Assembly: GCA_958349075.1 (NCBI GenBank)
Contig: CATWBR010000152.1
Coordinates: forward strand, 1 to 9,619
DNA from: an uncultured Clostridium sp.
GTDB taxonomy: Bacteria; Bacillota; Clostridia; Lachnospirales; Lachnospiraceae
Direction of reading: 5' to 3'
Length of the DNA stretch: 9,619 bases
Notes under the pieces: generated by a model
Seen by the model: only the letters and a program-made list of their open reading frames with translations
Databases searched by the model: none
What the model was told of the DNA's origin: nothing
Made by a program: the position numbers and the translations under genes
Shown: in pieces, positions 1-7,378 of the stretch
Position numbering within the stretch: position 1 is the first letter of the stretch
Layout: each line of letters starts with the position of its first letter

Positions 1-27
1 AGTTAACAGTAAAATTTCTGAACTGCA

Positions 28-48
28 AAGGGGGGATTAACGATTATT
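28..48 (+). promoter_or_regulatory. Ribosome binding site and putative ATT start of cas3
   Basis: AAGGGGGG at 28-35 is a purine-rich Shine-Dalgarno-like run. In the cas3 frame the codons after it read TTA ACG ATT ATT GCA CAT, so no ATG, GTG or TTG lies between the stop at 19-21 and the conserved Ala-His-Arg start of the Cas3 HD domain. ATT at 43 sits 7 bases after the purine run, and ATT at 46 sits 10 after it. AUU is a known rare initiation codon (infC is the classic case). A possible -10 element, TAAAAT, lies at 10-15, but its -35 partner would be outside the window. Confidence 0.5.
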
Positions 49-2430
49 GCACATAGGAGAGAATCCGATGGAAAAGAGCAGGACTGGAATAAACACAGCT
101 TCCATGTGGCAAAATTATGCTTCCAGGCAGCCGAAAAGCTGAAGATGAGCAAATTGGCAAAGTTAATGGGGCTGCTCCATGATTTTGGGAAGGGAACCGC
201 AGATTTCCAGAATTATCTTCGGGGTACCGGCAGCAGGCATCCTAATCACGCCGTTCTGGGTGCGCTCTATGTTCATCGGCGTTGGTGGACGATGGAAACG
301 GAGCCGGTGAATAGACAGACTGCTCAGTTGATTTCTTTATGTATTTATGGGCATCACGCCGGTTTGCCGGACTGTCTGTCTGCTTCCGGCGGCTCTCCCT
401 ATTTAGACGGGCTGAGAGAACAGCCGGAGAATTATTACAGGGAGGCAATGGTGAATTTTTATGCGGAGGTGGCGTCCGCAGAGGAACTGGACGAACTGTT
501 TGCAGATGCGTGTAAGGAGTTGAAGGATTTTGGACTGGACAGCCATTCTTTTAACTGGGGAATGCTTGCCAGACTTTTGCTGAGTATTCTCGTCGATGCG
601 GACAGGTGGGATTCCGCCTGTTTTGAATATGATGAAGATCCATTTGAAATGGCACAAGAAGTTCATCCTGATTGGGAAAAACTTCTTATTAAACTTGAAG
701 CTTATGTGGAAAAGTTCCCCAAAGAAGGAGAACTGGCCACTATTCGGCGCAGTATATCGGCATGGTGCAGAGCTGCGGGAGAATATGGACCGGGAATCTA
801 TACGCTGTCGGTTCCCACCGGAGGCGGTAAGACGTATTCGAGCCTGAGATTCGCGCTCGCCCAGGCTAAAAAGAATGAACAGCGAAGGATTTTTTACCTA
901 ATCCCCATGAACACAATCCTGGATCAGAATTCAAAAGATATCCGGGATGCGCTTTCTGAATATCCGTCAATATTAGAGTATCATTCCAATGTCATTTTGG
1001 AAGATGAAGCGGAGGAGGAGAACTATCGCAGGTTGACAGAACGTTTTGGAAGCGACATTATTTTGACCAGTCTGGTTCAGTTTCTTGATACATTTTTTCA
1101 GAAGGGCAACAGCAAGACGAGGAGAATGTACCGATTTGCAAATTCAGTCCTGATTTTTGATGAAGTTCAGGCTCTGCCAAAAAAATGCCGGGCGCTTTTT
1201 AAGCTGGCACTTCAATTCCTTGTACATTTTTGTAACTGCACGGTGCTGCTCTGTACGGCGACGCAGCCCAATCTTGAATTAGAGGCGAAGGAACTGGTGC
1301 CGGATATGGTGGCGTTATATCGAAAATTAAAGCGAGTGACCTATATTCCACAGATGGAATCACGTACTTATCAGGAGGCCGCCGATGACATCGCTGGATT
1401 TATCGGGGAGAAAACCTCTGTGCTGGCGATTGTAAATACAAAGGACGCTGCCTGGAATATGTTCCAGGGAGTTTCAGACCGGTTGGATGCATTAAATTAC
1501 AGGCAGGTACAAATCCGACAGGGACTTACGGATGAGGAACTGGAAAAATGTGCCGTAGGCTGTGCGGAGGACGAGATTTTGTGTGTGCATCTGAGTACAC
1601 TTATGTGTCCGATGCACCGGAAAGAGATACTGCGCTGGATCAAAGCCTGGCTGCTAAAGAAAAAGCTGGTCTGCTGCGTTTCCACGGCATTGATCGAAGC
1701 GGGAATCAACGTGAGTTTTCCAACTGTAATCCGCAGCTTGGCAGGTATTCCAAGCCTGATTCAGGCAGCGGGGCGGTGTAACCGCAACTGTGAAGCGGAT
1801 ATGGGAAACGTATATTTATGGAATCTTGCAGAGGAGAAACTGAGCCGTTTGCCAGATATACAGAAGGGCAAGGAAATCAGTATGGGCCTTCTTAGCAATG
1901 TGGGAAACCCGGATGACCTGGGAAATCCGGGGATGATTAAGAAATACTTTGCAAAAGAGGAGATATATACACAGGAAGTTGAAAAATATCCATACAAGGA
2001 GTGGAACTCAGATTTGGTTACCATGCTGTCAACCAACCGTGAGTGCCGGTGTGCAGCCGGGAATTTGCGGGATGAGAATAATCCGCTGCCCGATTTAAGT
2101 AAGCGGTTTTATCAGAGCTTTCGGACAGCAGGCATGGCTTTTCAGGTCATAGACCAGAAAACAAAAAGCATAATCGTTCCCTATGGCCAAGGAAAGGAAT
2201 TGATAGAAAGATTAGGGGATCGTCATACGCTTGGGGAGGAGATCAAACTTTTAAAAGAGGCTCAACAGTACAGTGTAAATTTATTTGAGAATGTTTTTAA
2301 TCGTCTGGCCGGGGAAGGCGCTTTAGTTTCTTTGGGTGAGACAGGAGTGGTTATTTTAAAGGACGAATACTATGATCCGTGGGTTGGAGTTAAGATTACG
2401 CCGCAAGAAATGAAGGAGCTCATAATGTAA
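43..2430 (+). CDS. cas3: CRISPR-associated nuclease-helicase Cas3 (type I-C, HD domain fused to DExH helicase)
   Basis: Cas3 is recruited by the target-bound surveillance complex, nicks the displaced strand, then unwinds and degrades DNA 3'-5' using ATP. Numbered from ATT 43 (795 aa), the N-terminus reads IAHRRESDGKEQDWNKH, the usual Cas3 opening. HD metal ligands are H18 or H21, H46-D47 (GLLHDFGK), H69, H104-H105 and D185 (LVDAD). The helicase follows: Walker A PTGGGKT with K263, Walker B-like DEVQ at 373-376, TAT from 405, and motif VI QAAGRCNR at 574-581. The C-terminal accessory domain fills roughly 640-795. The frame has no canonical start before GTG 106, and that start would delete the first HD histidine, so an ATT start is inferred. 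It is first in the operon, 15 bases ahead of cas5c. The function is certain; the start is not. A mutated start codon that weakens interference is the alternative. Confidence 0.93.
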   Translation: MIAHRRESDGKEQDWNKHSFHVAKLCFQAAEKLKMSKLAKLMGLLHDFGKGTADFQNYLRGTGSRHPNHAVLGALYVHRRWWTMETEPVNRQTAQLISLCIYGHHAGLPDCLSASGGSPYLDGLREQPENYYREAMVNFYAEVASAEELDELFADACKELKDFGLDSHSFNWGMLARLLLSILVDADRWDSACFEYDEDPFEMAQEVHPDWEKLLIKLEAYVEKFPKEGELATIRRSISAWCRAAGEYGPGIYTLSVPTGGGKTYSSLRFALAQAKKNEQRRIFYLIPMNTILDQNSKDIRDALSEYPSILEYHSNVILEDEAEEENYRRLTERFGSDIILTSLVQFLDTFFQKGNSKTRRMYRFANSVLIFDEVQALPKKCRALFKLALQFLVHFCNCTVLLCTATQPNLELEAKELVPDMVALYRKLKRVTYIPQMESRTYQEAADDIAGFIGEKTSVLAIVNTKDAAWNMFQGVSDRLDALNYRQVQIRQGLTDEELEKCAVGCAEDEILCVHLSTLMCPMHRKEILRWIKAWLLKKKLVCCVSTALIEAGINVSFPTVIRSLAGIPSLIQAAGRCNRNCEADMGNVYLWNLAEEKLSRLPDIQKGKEISMGLLSNVGNPDDLGNPGMIKKYFAKEEIYTQEVEKYPYKEWNSDLVTMLSTNRECRCAAGNLRDENNPLPDLSKRFYQSFRTAGMAFQVIDQKTKSIIVPYGQGKELIERLGDRHTLGEEIKLLKEAQQYSVNLFENVFNRLAGEGALVSLGETGVVILKDEYYDPWVGVKITPQEMKELIM

Positions 2431-2445
2431 AGGAGGGATGCCGTA

Positions 2446-3231
2446 TTGAAAACCAGAAATCAGATTGAGTACTGCGTGTCAGGAAACTATGCACTGTTCA
2501 GCGATCCGATTGCCAGAATGGGCGGAGAAAAGTTCAGTTATATGCTTCCGACTTATCAGGCGCTGAAAGGGATTACGGAGAGTATCTATTGGAAACCATC
2601 GATTATGTGGATTGTCGACGAGCTGCGGATCATGAAGCCAATTCGCACCGAGTCTAAAAATATCCGTCCAATCAGCTATGTCGCACCGAAGAATACGTTG
2701 TCTGTCTATACCTATCTGGCGGATGTATCCTACCAGGTTCGGGCACATTTTATTTTTAATGAGAACCGGCGTGAGGAGCTGGGACAGGATTTTAACGAAA
2801 ACAAACACCACAATATTGCAAAGCGTATGGTGGAGAAGGGCGGGCGCAGAGATATTTTCCTGGGGACGAGAGAGTGCCAGGGATATGTGGAGTCCTGTGT
2901 GTTTGGCGAGGGAGAAAGCGATTATGACCATTATGGGGAACTGGAATTTGGAGTTATGTTTCACGGATTTGATTATCCGGACGAGACTGGCCAGGATATT
3001 CTGGCCGCCAGATTCTGGAGGCCGAAAATGGTAAATGGAGTGGTTCGGTTCCTTCCTCCTGAAGAGATACCGGAAGAGATGAAGCGGACGATCCGTCCAA
3101 TGAAAGCGAAACAATTTGGTGAAAAGTTCGGCAACTTCAGCGGTTTAGAGGAGGAGGCTCTTCAACAGGAATTTGCCTGGGAAGGAGGGGAAACGAATGA
3201 GTTGGATGCAAAAATTATGCGAGGCGTATGA
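2446..3231 (+). CDS. cas5c: Cas5c (Cas5d), crRNA-processing endoribonuclease and Cascade subunit
   Basis: A RAMP-family protein of 261 aa. In type I-C, which lacks Cas6, Cas5c cuts the precursor crRNA at the 3' base of the repeat hairpin and then stays in the complex holding the 5' handle. The opening residues (IEYCVSGNYALFSDP) and the YQALKGITESIYWKP segment are typical. Y48 and K120-H121 (ENKHHN) correspond by position to the Tyr46, Lys116 and His117 active site reported for the Bacillus halodurans enzyme. The TTG start is chosen because AGGAGG at 2431-2436 lies 9 bases upstream, directly after the cas3 stop; the nearby ATG at 2438 is out of frame. The last 35 bases overlap cas8c, which implies translational coupling. 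The acidic, glutamate-rich C-terminal tail (about 228-261) looks variable. Confidence 0.96.
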   Translation: MKTRNQIEYCVSGNYALFSDPIARMGGEKFSYMLPTYQALKGITESIYWKPSIMWIVDELRIMKPIRTESKNIRPISYVAPKNTLSVYTYLADVSYQVRAHFIFNENRREELGQDFNENKHHNIAKRMVEKGGRRDIFLGTRECQGYVESCVFGEGESDYDHYGELEFGVMFHGFDYPDETGQDILAARFWRPKMVNGVVRFLPPEEIPEEMKRTIRPMKAKQFGEKFGNFSGLEEEALQQEFAWEGGETNELDAKIMRGV

Positions 3232-5803
3232 TGCCGGTATTGTCTGTGACCAGTCGAAAGAATCGGTTAAGCTTGTTCCGCTGGGATTTGTGCGAAAAAA
3301 GGTAAAATACCATGTGGTGCTCTCGCAGGACGGACGGTTTGTATCGGCAGATGAGTTGATGGACGAAACTCAATTTCAGGAAATTCCCAGTACGCCGCAG
3401 GCAGAGAGCCGTACAGGTGACAATGGAGCTCCTTTTCCCCTGGTGGAACAGCTTAAGTATCTGATTTTTGAGGATGAAAATTCAAAGCGGTTCAGCCAAT
3501 ATATGGGACAGCTTAAGGAATGGTGCGGACAGCCCGATGCACCTGCCTGTCTGCGTGCTGTGTATACATACTTGGATAGCCATACATTGCTTACCGACTT
3601 GGAATCACAGCCGAATTTGAAATTGAAATATTATAAGAATGCAGAAACACGGGAAGGAACAGGCGAAGACACTAAGGCCATGGTCTGTTTTTCAGTCCAG
3701 ATGCAGGATGAAGGCGCTGACGATCTATGGCTTAGAGCCGATGTCAAACAGTCCTGGGAGCGGTTTCTGGCAGACAAGCTGCCAGGCGCCAGAGCGTTTT
3801 GCTATGTGGAAGGTAAAATGCTTCCTGCTATGGAGAATCACCCGAAGCTGCAGGGAAATGCCAAGCTGATTTCGGCGAAGGATACCGAATTTCCGTTTCA
3901 GTACAAGGGACGTTTCGTTGATGATCGCAGTTCGGCAGTGGTAAGTTTCGACGCATCTGTGCGTGCCCATAATGCATTGACCTGGCTTATCGCGCGTCAG
4001 GGGATGCAGCAATATGGTATGACATGGGTGGTGTGGAATACAAACGGGGCGGTCATGAGGGTTCCGATTGATGAAAAAAACGGTTTTCTGGAAGATGAGG
4101 AAGAGGAAGAAGAGGACTTAGGGCCGGTTATCGATACATTTGAAAGTTATGCCAGGGAAGTGAGGGCAGCAGCCCGAGGTTATGACGGCAGACTCCACGA
4201 TTATAATAAACAGCGGACAAATTTTGCGGTGATATTAGGACTGGAGGCGGCAACGGACGGAAGAATGTCGGTCACTTATTATCAGGAGTGCTCCGGAAAT
4301 GAATACGTAAAACGTTTGGAAGAGTGGTATACGGATTGCTGCTGGTGGAGTTATTCCCGGAAAAATAAGACAAAGGAGATTGCATCCCCGAGTCCGGAGC
4401 AGATTGCTGTCGCCGTTATGGGGCCTGATGCGGTAAATGTGGCAAAACGGGATAAAAAATGTGAGAAGTCCCATACAAAACTGATGCGGGAACTGCACTC
4501 CAGAATTCTTGTCTGTATTGCGGACAGGCAGCCGCTGCCGATTGATGTTGTCCGCAGTGCCTTTTACCGGGTATGTGCGCCTCTTGCGTTTGTCAGCGGG
4601 AAGGACCGGCAATGGTCCAGATCTGCATGGGAAACCAGTGTTGACACTGCGTGTGCGATGATATCCTGTTTTCAAAAGCGCAGGCGGGGGGAGATTTGCG
4701 AGGTGTTCATCCCAGAGCTGCAGGTCGAGTCGAAAAGAAGGGATTACCTGTATGGCCGCCTTTTTGCAGTGGCGGACTTTATGGAAGAGAAAACGACGGA
4801 TAAAGGACGGGATTACCCGACAAATGCTGTACGGCTGATGCGGCAGTTTGTGAAAAATCCATTTGAGACGTGGCCGAGGATCCATGAGAAACTAATTCCA
4901 TGTTTTAAAGGCCTTGGACCGGACAGCAAACGGTATCAGATACTTTTTGCAAAAATCGAGGAACAGTTTTCGGAAGAGGACAGATATGAGCGTGGAGAGC
5001 TCTCACTGGAATTTTTGCAGGGCTTATCCAGTCAGAGACAGATGCTTTTTCAAAAATGGGAATCTGCCGAAAAAAAGAAGGGTGAGGGAACCGTCCCATA
5101 TGAGCTTCCAAAGCGGCGTTCTGAGTTGTACGGATGTCTGCTGGCGATAGCAGATGTCGCGGAGCAGGAAGCCAGTGAGGGAGAACGGACGGGTATGAGC
5201 AATGCGATGCAGATGATGCAGGTATTTGCGGCTAGACCCTATGAGAGCTGGGGAAGACTTCATGACAAACTGCAGCCTTATCTGGAAAAATTGGGCAAGA
5301 AGGCTGATTATTACCAGAGGCTGATTGGATTTGTGGAGATGCAGTTTTTACAAGCGGACCGGGAGGAGGCAGCGCCGTTAGACGCCGGCTATCTGCACGG
5401 ATATTACTGTATGCGCCAGACGTTCTATCAAAAAACACAGTTTTTCAGAGAACCTCAGGATTGGGAAGAGGCCAGGGACAGGAGGAGCGCCCTGTATGGA
5501 CGGCAGTTGGGGATCGCGGATCGGATAGAGAGAAGACGTTTTATCTGGGAGGCCGGGGATATAGACAGGCGTTCTACGAATGAACTGAGATTTATGACAG
5601 TTTTTGCCCAGAAGCCGGCATCCACGTGGAAAAATCTGAAAGTCAAATTAGAACCGTATCTAAGGTATGCGGAAAAACTTTCAGGGGAAGACTTGGCCAC
5701 CCTGGAACAGTTGGAAGCACAATTACAGCAAAACGGCTGGAATACCAATATTCCCTTGGGAAGTGTTTATCTGCATTATTACTATAAAGAACGAATTGAA
5801 TAA
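3197..5803 (+). CDS. cas8c: Cas8c (Csd1) large subunit, unusually long, with three tandem Cas11-like C-terminal domains
   Basis: Large subunit of the type I-C surveillance complex, which recognises the PAM and opens target DNA. ATG 3197 is chosen because GGAGGGG at 3184-3190 is 6 bases upstream and MSWMQKLCEAYDAG is a typical Cas8c start. The first half carries recognisable Csd1 landmarks: DDRSSAVVSFDASVRAHNA, GRMSVTYYQE, SPSPEQIAVAVMG and RQPLPIDVVRSAF. An acidic run of nine Glu/Asp residues (299-307) sits inside it. The ordinary family C-terminal domain begins near residue 513 and should end the protein near 630. Here two more diverged copies follow, giving 868 aa against the usual roughly 570-650. 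In other type I-C systems this domain is also made separately as the small subunit Cas11c. The gene overlaps cas5c by 35 bases and is followed by cas7c after 32. The Cas8c call is secure; the domain triplication is read directly, and its role is inferred. Confidence 0.93.
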   Translation: MSWMQKLCEAYDAGIVCDQSKESVKLVPLGFVRKKVKYHVVLSQDGRFVSADELMDETQFQEIPSTPQAESRTGDNGAPFPLVEQLKYLIFEDENSKRFSQYMGQLKEWCGQPDAPACLRAVYTYLDSHTLLTDLESQPNLKLKYYKNAETREGTGEDTKAMVCFSVQMQDEGADDLWLRADVKQSWERFLADKLPGARAFCYVEGKMLPAMENHPKLQGNAKLISAKDTEFPFQYKGRFVDDRSSAVVSFDASVRAHNALTWLIARQGMQQYGMTWVVWNTNGAVMRVPIDEKNGFLEDEEEEEEDLGPVIDTFESYAREVRAAARGYDGRLHDYNKQRTNFAVILGLEAATDGRMSVTYYQECSGNEYVKRLEEWYTDCCWWSYSRKNKTKEIASPSPEQIAVAVMGPDAVNVAKRDKKCEKSHTKLMRELHSRILVCIADRQPLPIDVVRSAFYRVCAPLAFVSGKDRQWSRSAWETSVDTACAMISCFQKRRRGEICEVFIPELQVESKRRDYLYGRLFAVADFMEEKTTDKGRDYPTNAVRLMRQFVKNPFETWPRIHEKLIPCFKGLGPDSKRYQILFAKIEEQFSEEDRYERGELSLEFLQGLSSQRQMLFQKWESAEKKKGEGTVPYELPKRRSELYGCLLAIADVAEQEASEGERTGMSNAMQMMQVFAARPYESWGRLHDKLQPYLEKLGKKADYYQRLIGFVEMQFLQADREEAAPLDAGYLHGYYCMRQTFYQKTQFFREPQDWEEARDRRSALYGRQLGIADRIERRRFIWEAGDIDRRSTNELRFMTVFAQKPASTWKNLKVKLEPYLRYAEKLSGEDLATLEQLEAQLQQNGWNTNIPLGSVYLHYYYKERIE
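4687..4705 (+). promoter_or_regulatory. Candidate internal ribosome site and GTG start for a Cas11c product inside cas8c
   Basis: GGGGGAG at 4687-4693 lies 9 bases before an in-frame GTG at 4703 (Val503 of Cas8c), ten residues ahead of the first Cas11-like module. Type I-C cas8c genes are known to use an internal start just before the C-terminal domain to make Cas11c. Initiation here would give a 366-residue protein holding all three modules. No in-frame ATG with a good ribosome site was seen close to the start of module 2 or 3. This is a positional inference only. Confidence 0.35.
4733..5803 (+). repeat. Protein-level triplication: three tandem Cas11-like modules in Cas8c
   Basis: Three diverged copies run from 4733 (residue 513), 5111 (residue 639) and 5477 (residue 761). 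Each opens with a basic pair and Leu-Tyr-Gly: KRRDYLYGRL, KRRSELYGCL and DRRSALYGRQ. Each continues with Ala-Asp (526-527, 652-653, 774-775) and then Asn...Met..Phe...Pro...Trp.....Lys-Leu.Pro: NPFETWPRIHEKL, RPYESWGRLHDKL and KPASTWKNLKVKL. The tryptophans, W559, W685 and W811, are spaced exactly 126 residues apart. Copies end in a Tyr/Gln-rich helix: LQGLSSQRQMLFQK, LHGYYCMRQTFYQK and YLHYYYKERIE. The DNA of the copies is not obviously similar, so the duplications are not recent. Confidence 0.85.
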
Positions 5804-5835
5804 AACGAAATATTGGATGAAAAGGAGAAATGATT

Positions 5836-6720
5836 ATGGCAGCTTTGAAGGAGAAAATTGATTTCGCACTGGTTTTTACCGCAAAAAACGCAAATCCGAA
5901 TGGGGATCCCCTGGATGGAAATCGCCCGAGAACTACATATAAAGGGTTGGGAGAAGTTTCAGATGTTTGTCTGAAGCGTAAACTTCGCAACCGGCTGTTG
6001 GACGAAGGGCAGAATATTTTTGTTCAGTCTGATGAGCGCCGCAGGGAAGGAGATACGTTTCGATCTTTAAAGGACAGAGCAGACAATGAACCGGCGCTGG
6101 CGGAGTGCGTGAAAGAGATGAAGACAGGGAAGAAGACCCGGGAGGATTATGCCAGACAGGCATGTGAAACATGGTATGATGTGAGAGCCTTTGGACAGGT
6201 TTTTGCGTTTAAAAAGGGAAAAAAAGAGGAAGAGGAATCGGATGCCGTATCAATCGGTATTCGCGGGCCTGTCAGCATTCAGCCTGCCTTTAGCATCGAG
6301 CCGGTCAATATTACCAGCTCCCAAATCACGAAATCGGTGAATCTTGAGACGGGGAAGGACCCGGATAAAAAGGGGGCTGACACCATGGGAATGAAACACC
6401 GCGTAGACTTTGGCGTTTATGTTACCTATGGTGCGGTTAATGTTCAGCTTGCAGGTAAGACCGGTTTCAGTGAAGAAGACGCAGAAGCGTTGAAAGAAGC
6501 GCTGAGAACCTTATTCTGTAATGATGAGACTTCTGCTCGGCCGGCCGGCAGTATGGAGGTAGTGAAGCTGGTATGGTGGAAACATAATTGTGCCAGCGGC
6601 CAGTATTCGTCGGCTAAGGTACACCGGACGCTGCTGGTTTCCTGTGATGCGCAGGGTAATGTTTCGGTAAATACAGAGGATTTGGAGGGCCTGGTTCCGG
6701 AGGTTTTGGATGGCGAATGA
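5836..6720 (+). CDS. cas7c: Cas7c (Csd2), backbone subunit of the type I-C surveillance complex
   Basis: A RAMP-family protein of 294 aa, a normal length. Several copies (seven in studied type I-C complexes) polymerise along the crRNA spacer and display it for pairing with target DNA. Landmarks are NPNGDPLDGNRPRT near the N-terminus, the central segment IRGPVSIQPAFSIEPVNITS, and GMKHRVDFGVYVTYGAVN, all typical of Csd2. ATG 5836 is preferred over ATG 5830 because AAAGGAG at 5821-5827 is 8 bases from the former and only 2 from the latter. It follows cas8c after a 32-base gap with no terminator, and its last 11 bases overlap cas4. It has the clearest ATG plus ribosome site in the operon, which fits the need for many copies. 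Confidence 0.96.
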   Translation: MAALKEKIDFALVFTAKNANPNGDPLDGNRPRTTYKGLGEVSDVCLKRKLRNRLLDEGQNIFVQSDERRREGDTFRSLKDRADNEPALAECVKEMKTGKKTREDYARQACETWYDVRAFGQVFAFKKGKKEEEESDAVSIGIRGPVSIQPAFSIEPVNITSSQITKSVNLETGKDPDKKGADTMGMKHRVDFGVYVTYGAVNVQLAGKTGFSEEDAEALKEALRTLFCNDETSARPAGSMEVVKLVWWKHNCASGQYSSAKVHRTLLVSCDAQGNVSVNTEDLEGLVPEVLDGE

Positions 6721-7378
6721 TGATTCGGATTTTTTGATGATTTCAGGACTGAAACATTTTCAGTTTTGCCGCAGGCGCTGGGCTCTGGTTCATATTGAAC
6801 AGCTCTGGGAAGAAAATGCGCTCACATTAGAAGGACATTATATGCATGAACGGGTGCACGATGACGGCTTTACGGAGGCGAGGGGCTCTGTCCTTTTGTC
6901 CCGCGGGATGCCCGTCCGCTCCCAGGAGCTGAGAATTACCGGCGTATGCGACATGGTGGAATTATATAAGGACGAGGGCGGAGTCCCAATTCAGGGAAGG
7001 AATGGCCGGTGGAGGCTGTATCCTGTAGAATACAAGCTGGGCCAGCCGGATTTACAGGGGGCGGATGCGCTGCAGCTATGCGCACAGGCTATGTGTCTGG
7101 AAGAAATGTTTGTCACGGATATTCCGGAAGCTGCTCTCTATTATGGAAAGATAAAACGCCGGCAGCGCCTTATCCTGACAGGGGAATTGCGGCAAAGAGT
7201 GAAGGAATCTGTGGCGGAGATGCATAGGCTGATGTTAAATGGACACACGCCGAAGGCAAAGATGGGGAAAGCCTGCAAAAATTGTTCTCTTGTGGAAATC
7301 TGCCAGCCCAAACTGATGAAACAGGTTTCGGCCTCGGAATATATTCGCAGGGCGTTCCACGGGGAGGATGAGGGATGA
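6710..7378 (+). CDS. cas4: Cas4, iron-sulfur RecB-like exonuclease of spacer acquisition
   Basis: Cas4 joins Cas1-Cas2 to trim prespacers and to select and orient those with the correct PAM. The 222-aa protein shows the four iron-sulfur cysteines: C20 (QFCRRRW) and C189, C192, C198 (GKACKNCSLVEIC). The RecB-type nuclease residues are D81 (GVCDMVELY), E107 and K109 (PVEYKLGQP), with Q122 or Q126 in the following helix. H50 (ERVHDD) may be the motif I histidine. GGAGG at 6699-6703 lies 6 bases before ATG 6710. The gene overlaps cas7c by 11 bases and cas1 by 4 (ATGA), so all three are probably translationally coupled. Nothing essential is missing. Confidence 0.95.
   Translation: MANDDSDFLMISGLKHFQFCRRRWALVHIEQLWEENALTLEGHYMHERVHDDGFTEARGSVLLSRGMPVRSQELRITGVCDMVELYKDEGGVPIQGRNGRWRLYPVEYKLGQPDLQGADALQLCAQAMCLEEMFVTDIPEAALYYGKIKRRQRLILTGELRQRVKESVAEMHRLMLNGHTPKAKMGKACKNCSLVEICQPKLMKQVSASEYIRRAFHGEDEG

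Noticed and set aside
55..142. AGGAGAG at 55-61 followed by ATG at 68, an apparently good gene start.
   Set aside because: It is out of frame with cas3 and ends after 24 codons. The cas3 frame through the same bases encodes the conserved HD N-terminus, so the purine run is coding sequence (Arg-Arg-Glu).
2479..3114. Long open frame on the - strand opposite cas5c (211 aa).
   Set aside because: It is fully antisense to a clear cas gene, has no ribosome site or recognisable motif, and its composition is that of a shadow frame.
4235..4885. Long open frame on the - strand opposite cas8c (216 aa).
   Set aside because: It is antisense to conserved Cas8c sequence, with no start signals and no recognisable domain.
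5480..5498. AGGAGG at 5480-5485 near the third Cas11-like module as a start for a single Cas11c.
   Set aside because: The ATG that follows (5496) is out of frame and stops within about ten codons. The only in-frame candidate at suitable spacing is CTG 5492, a very weak start, and the AGGAGG encodes the conserved Arg pair.
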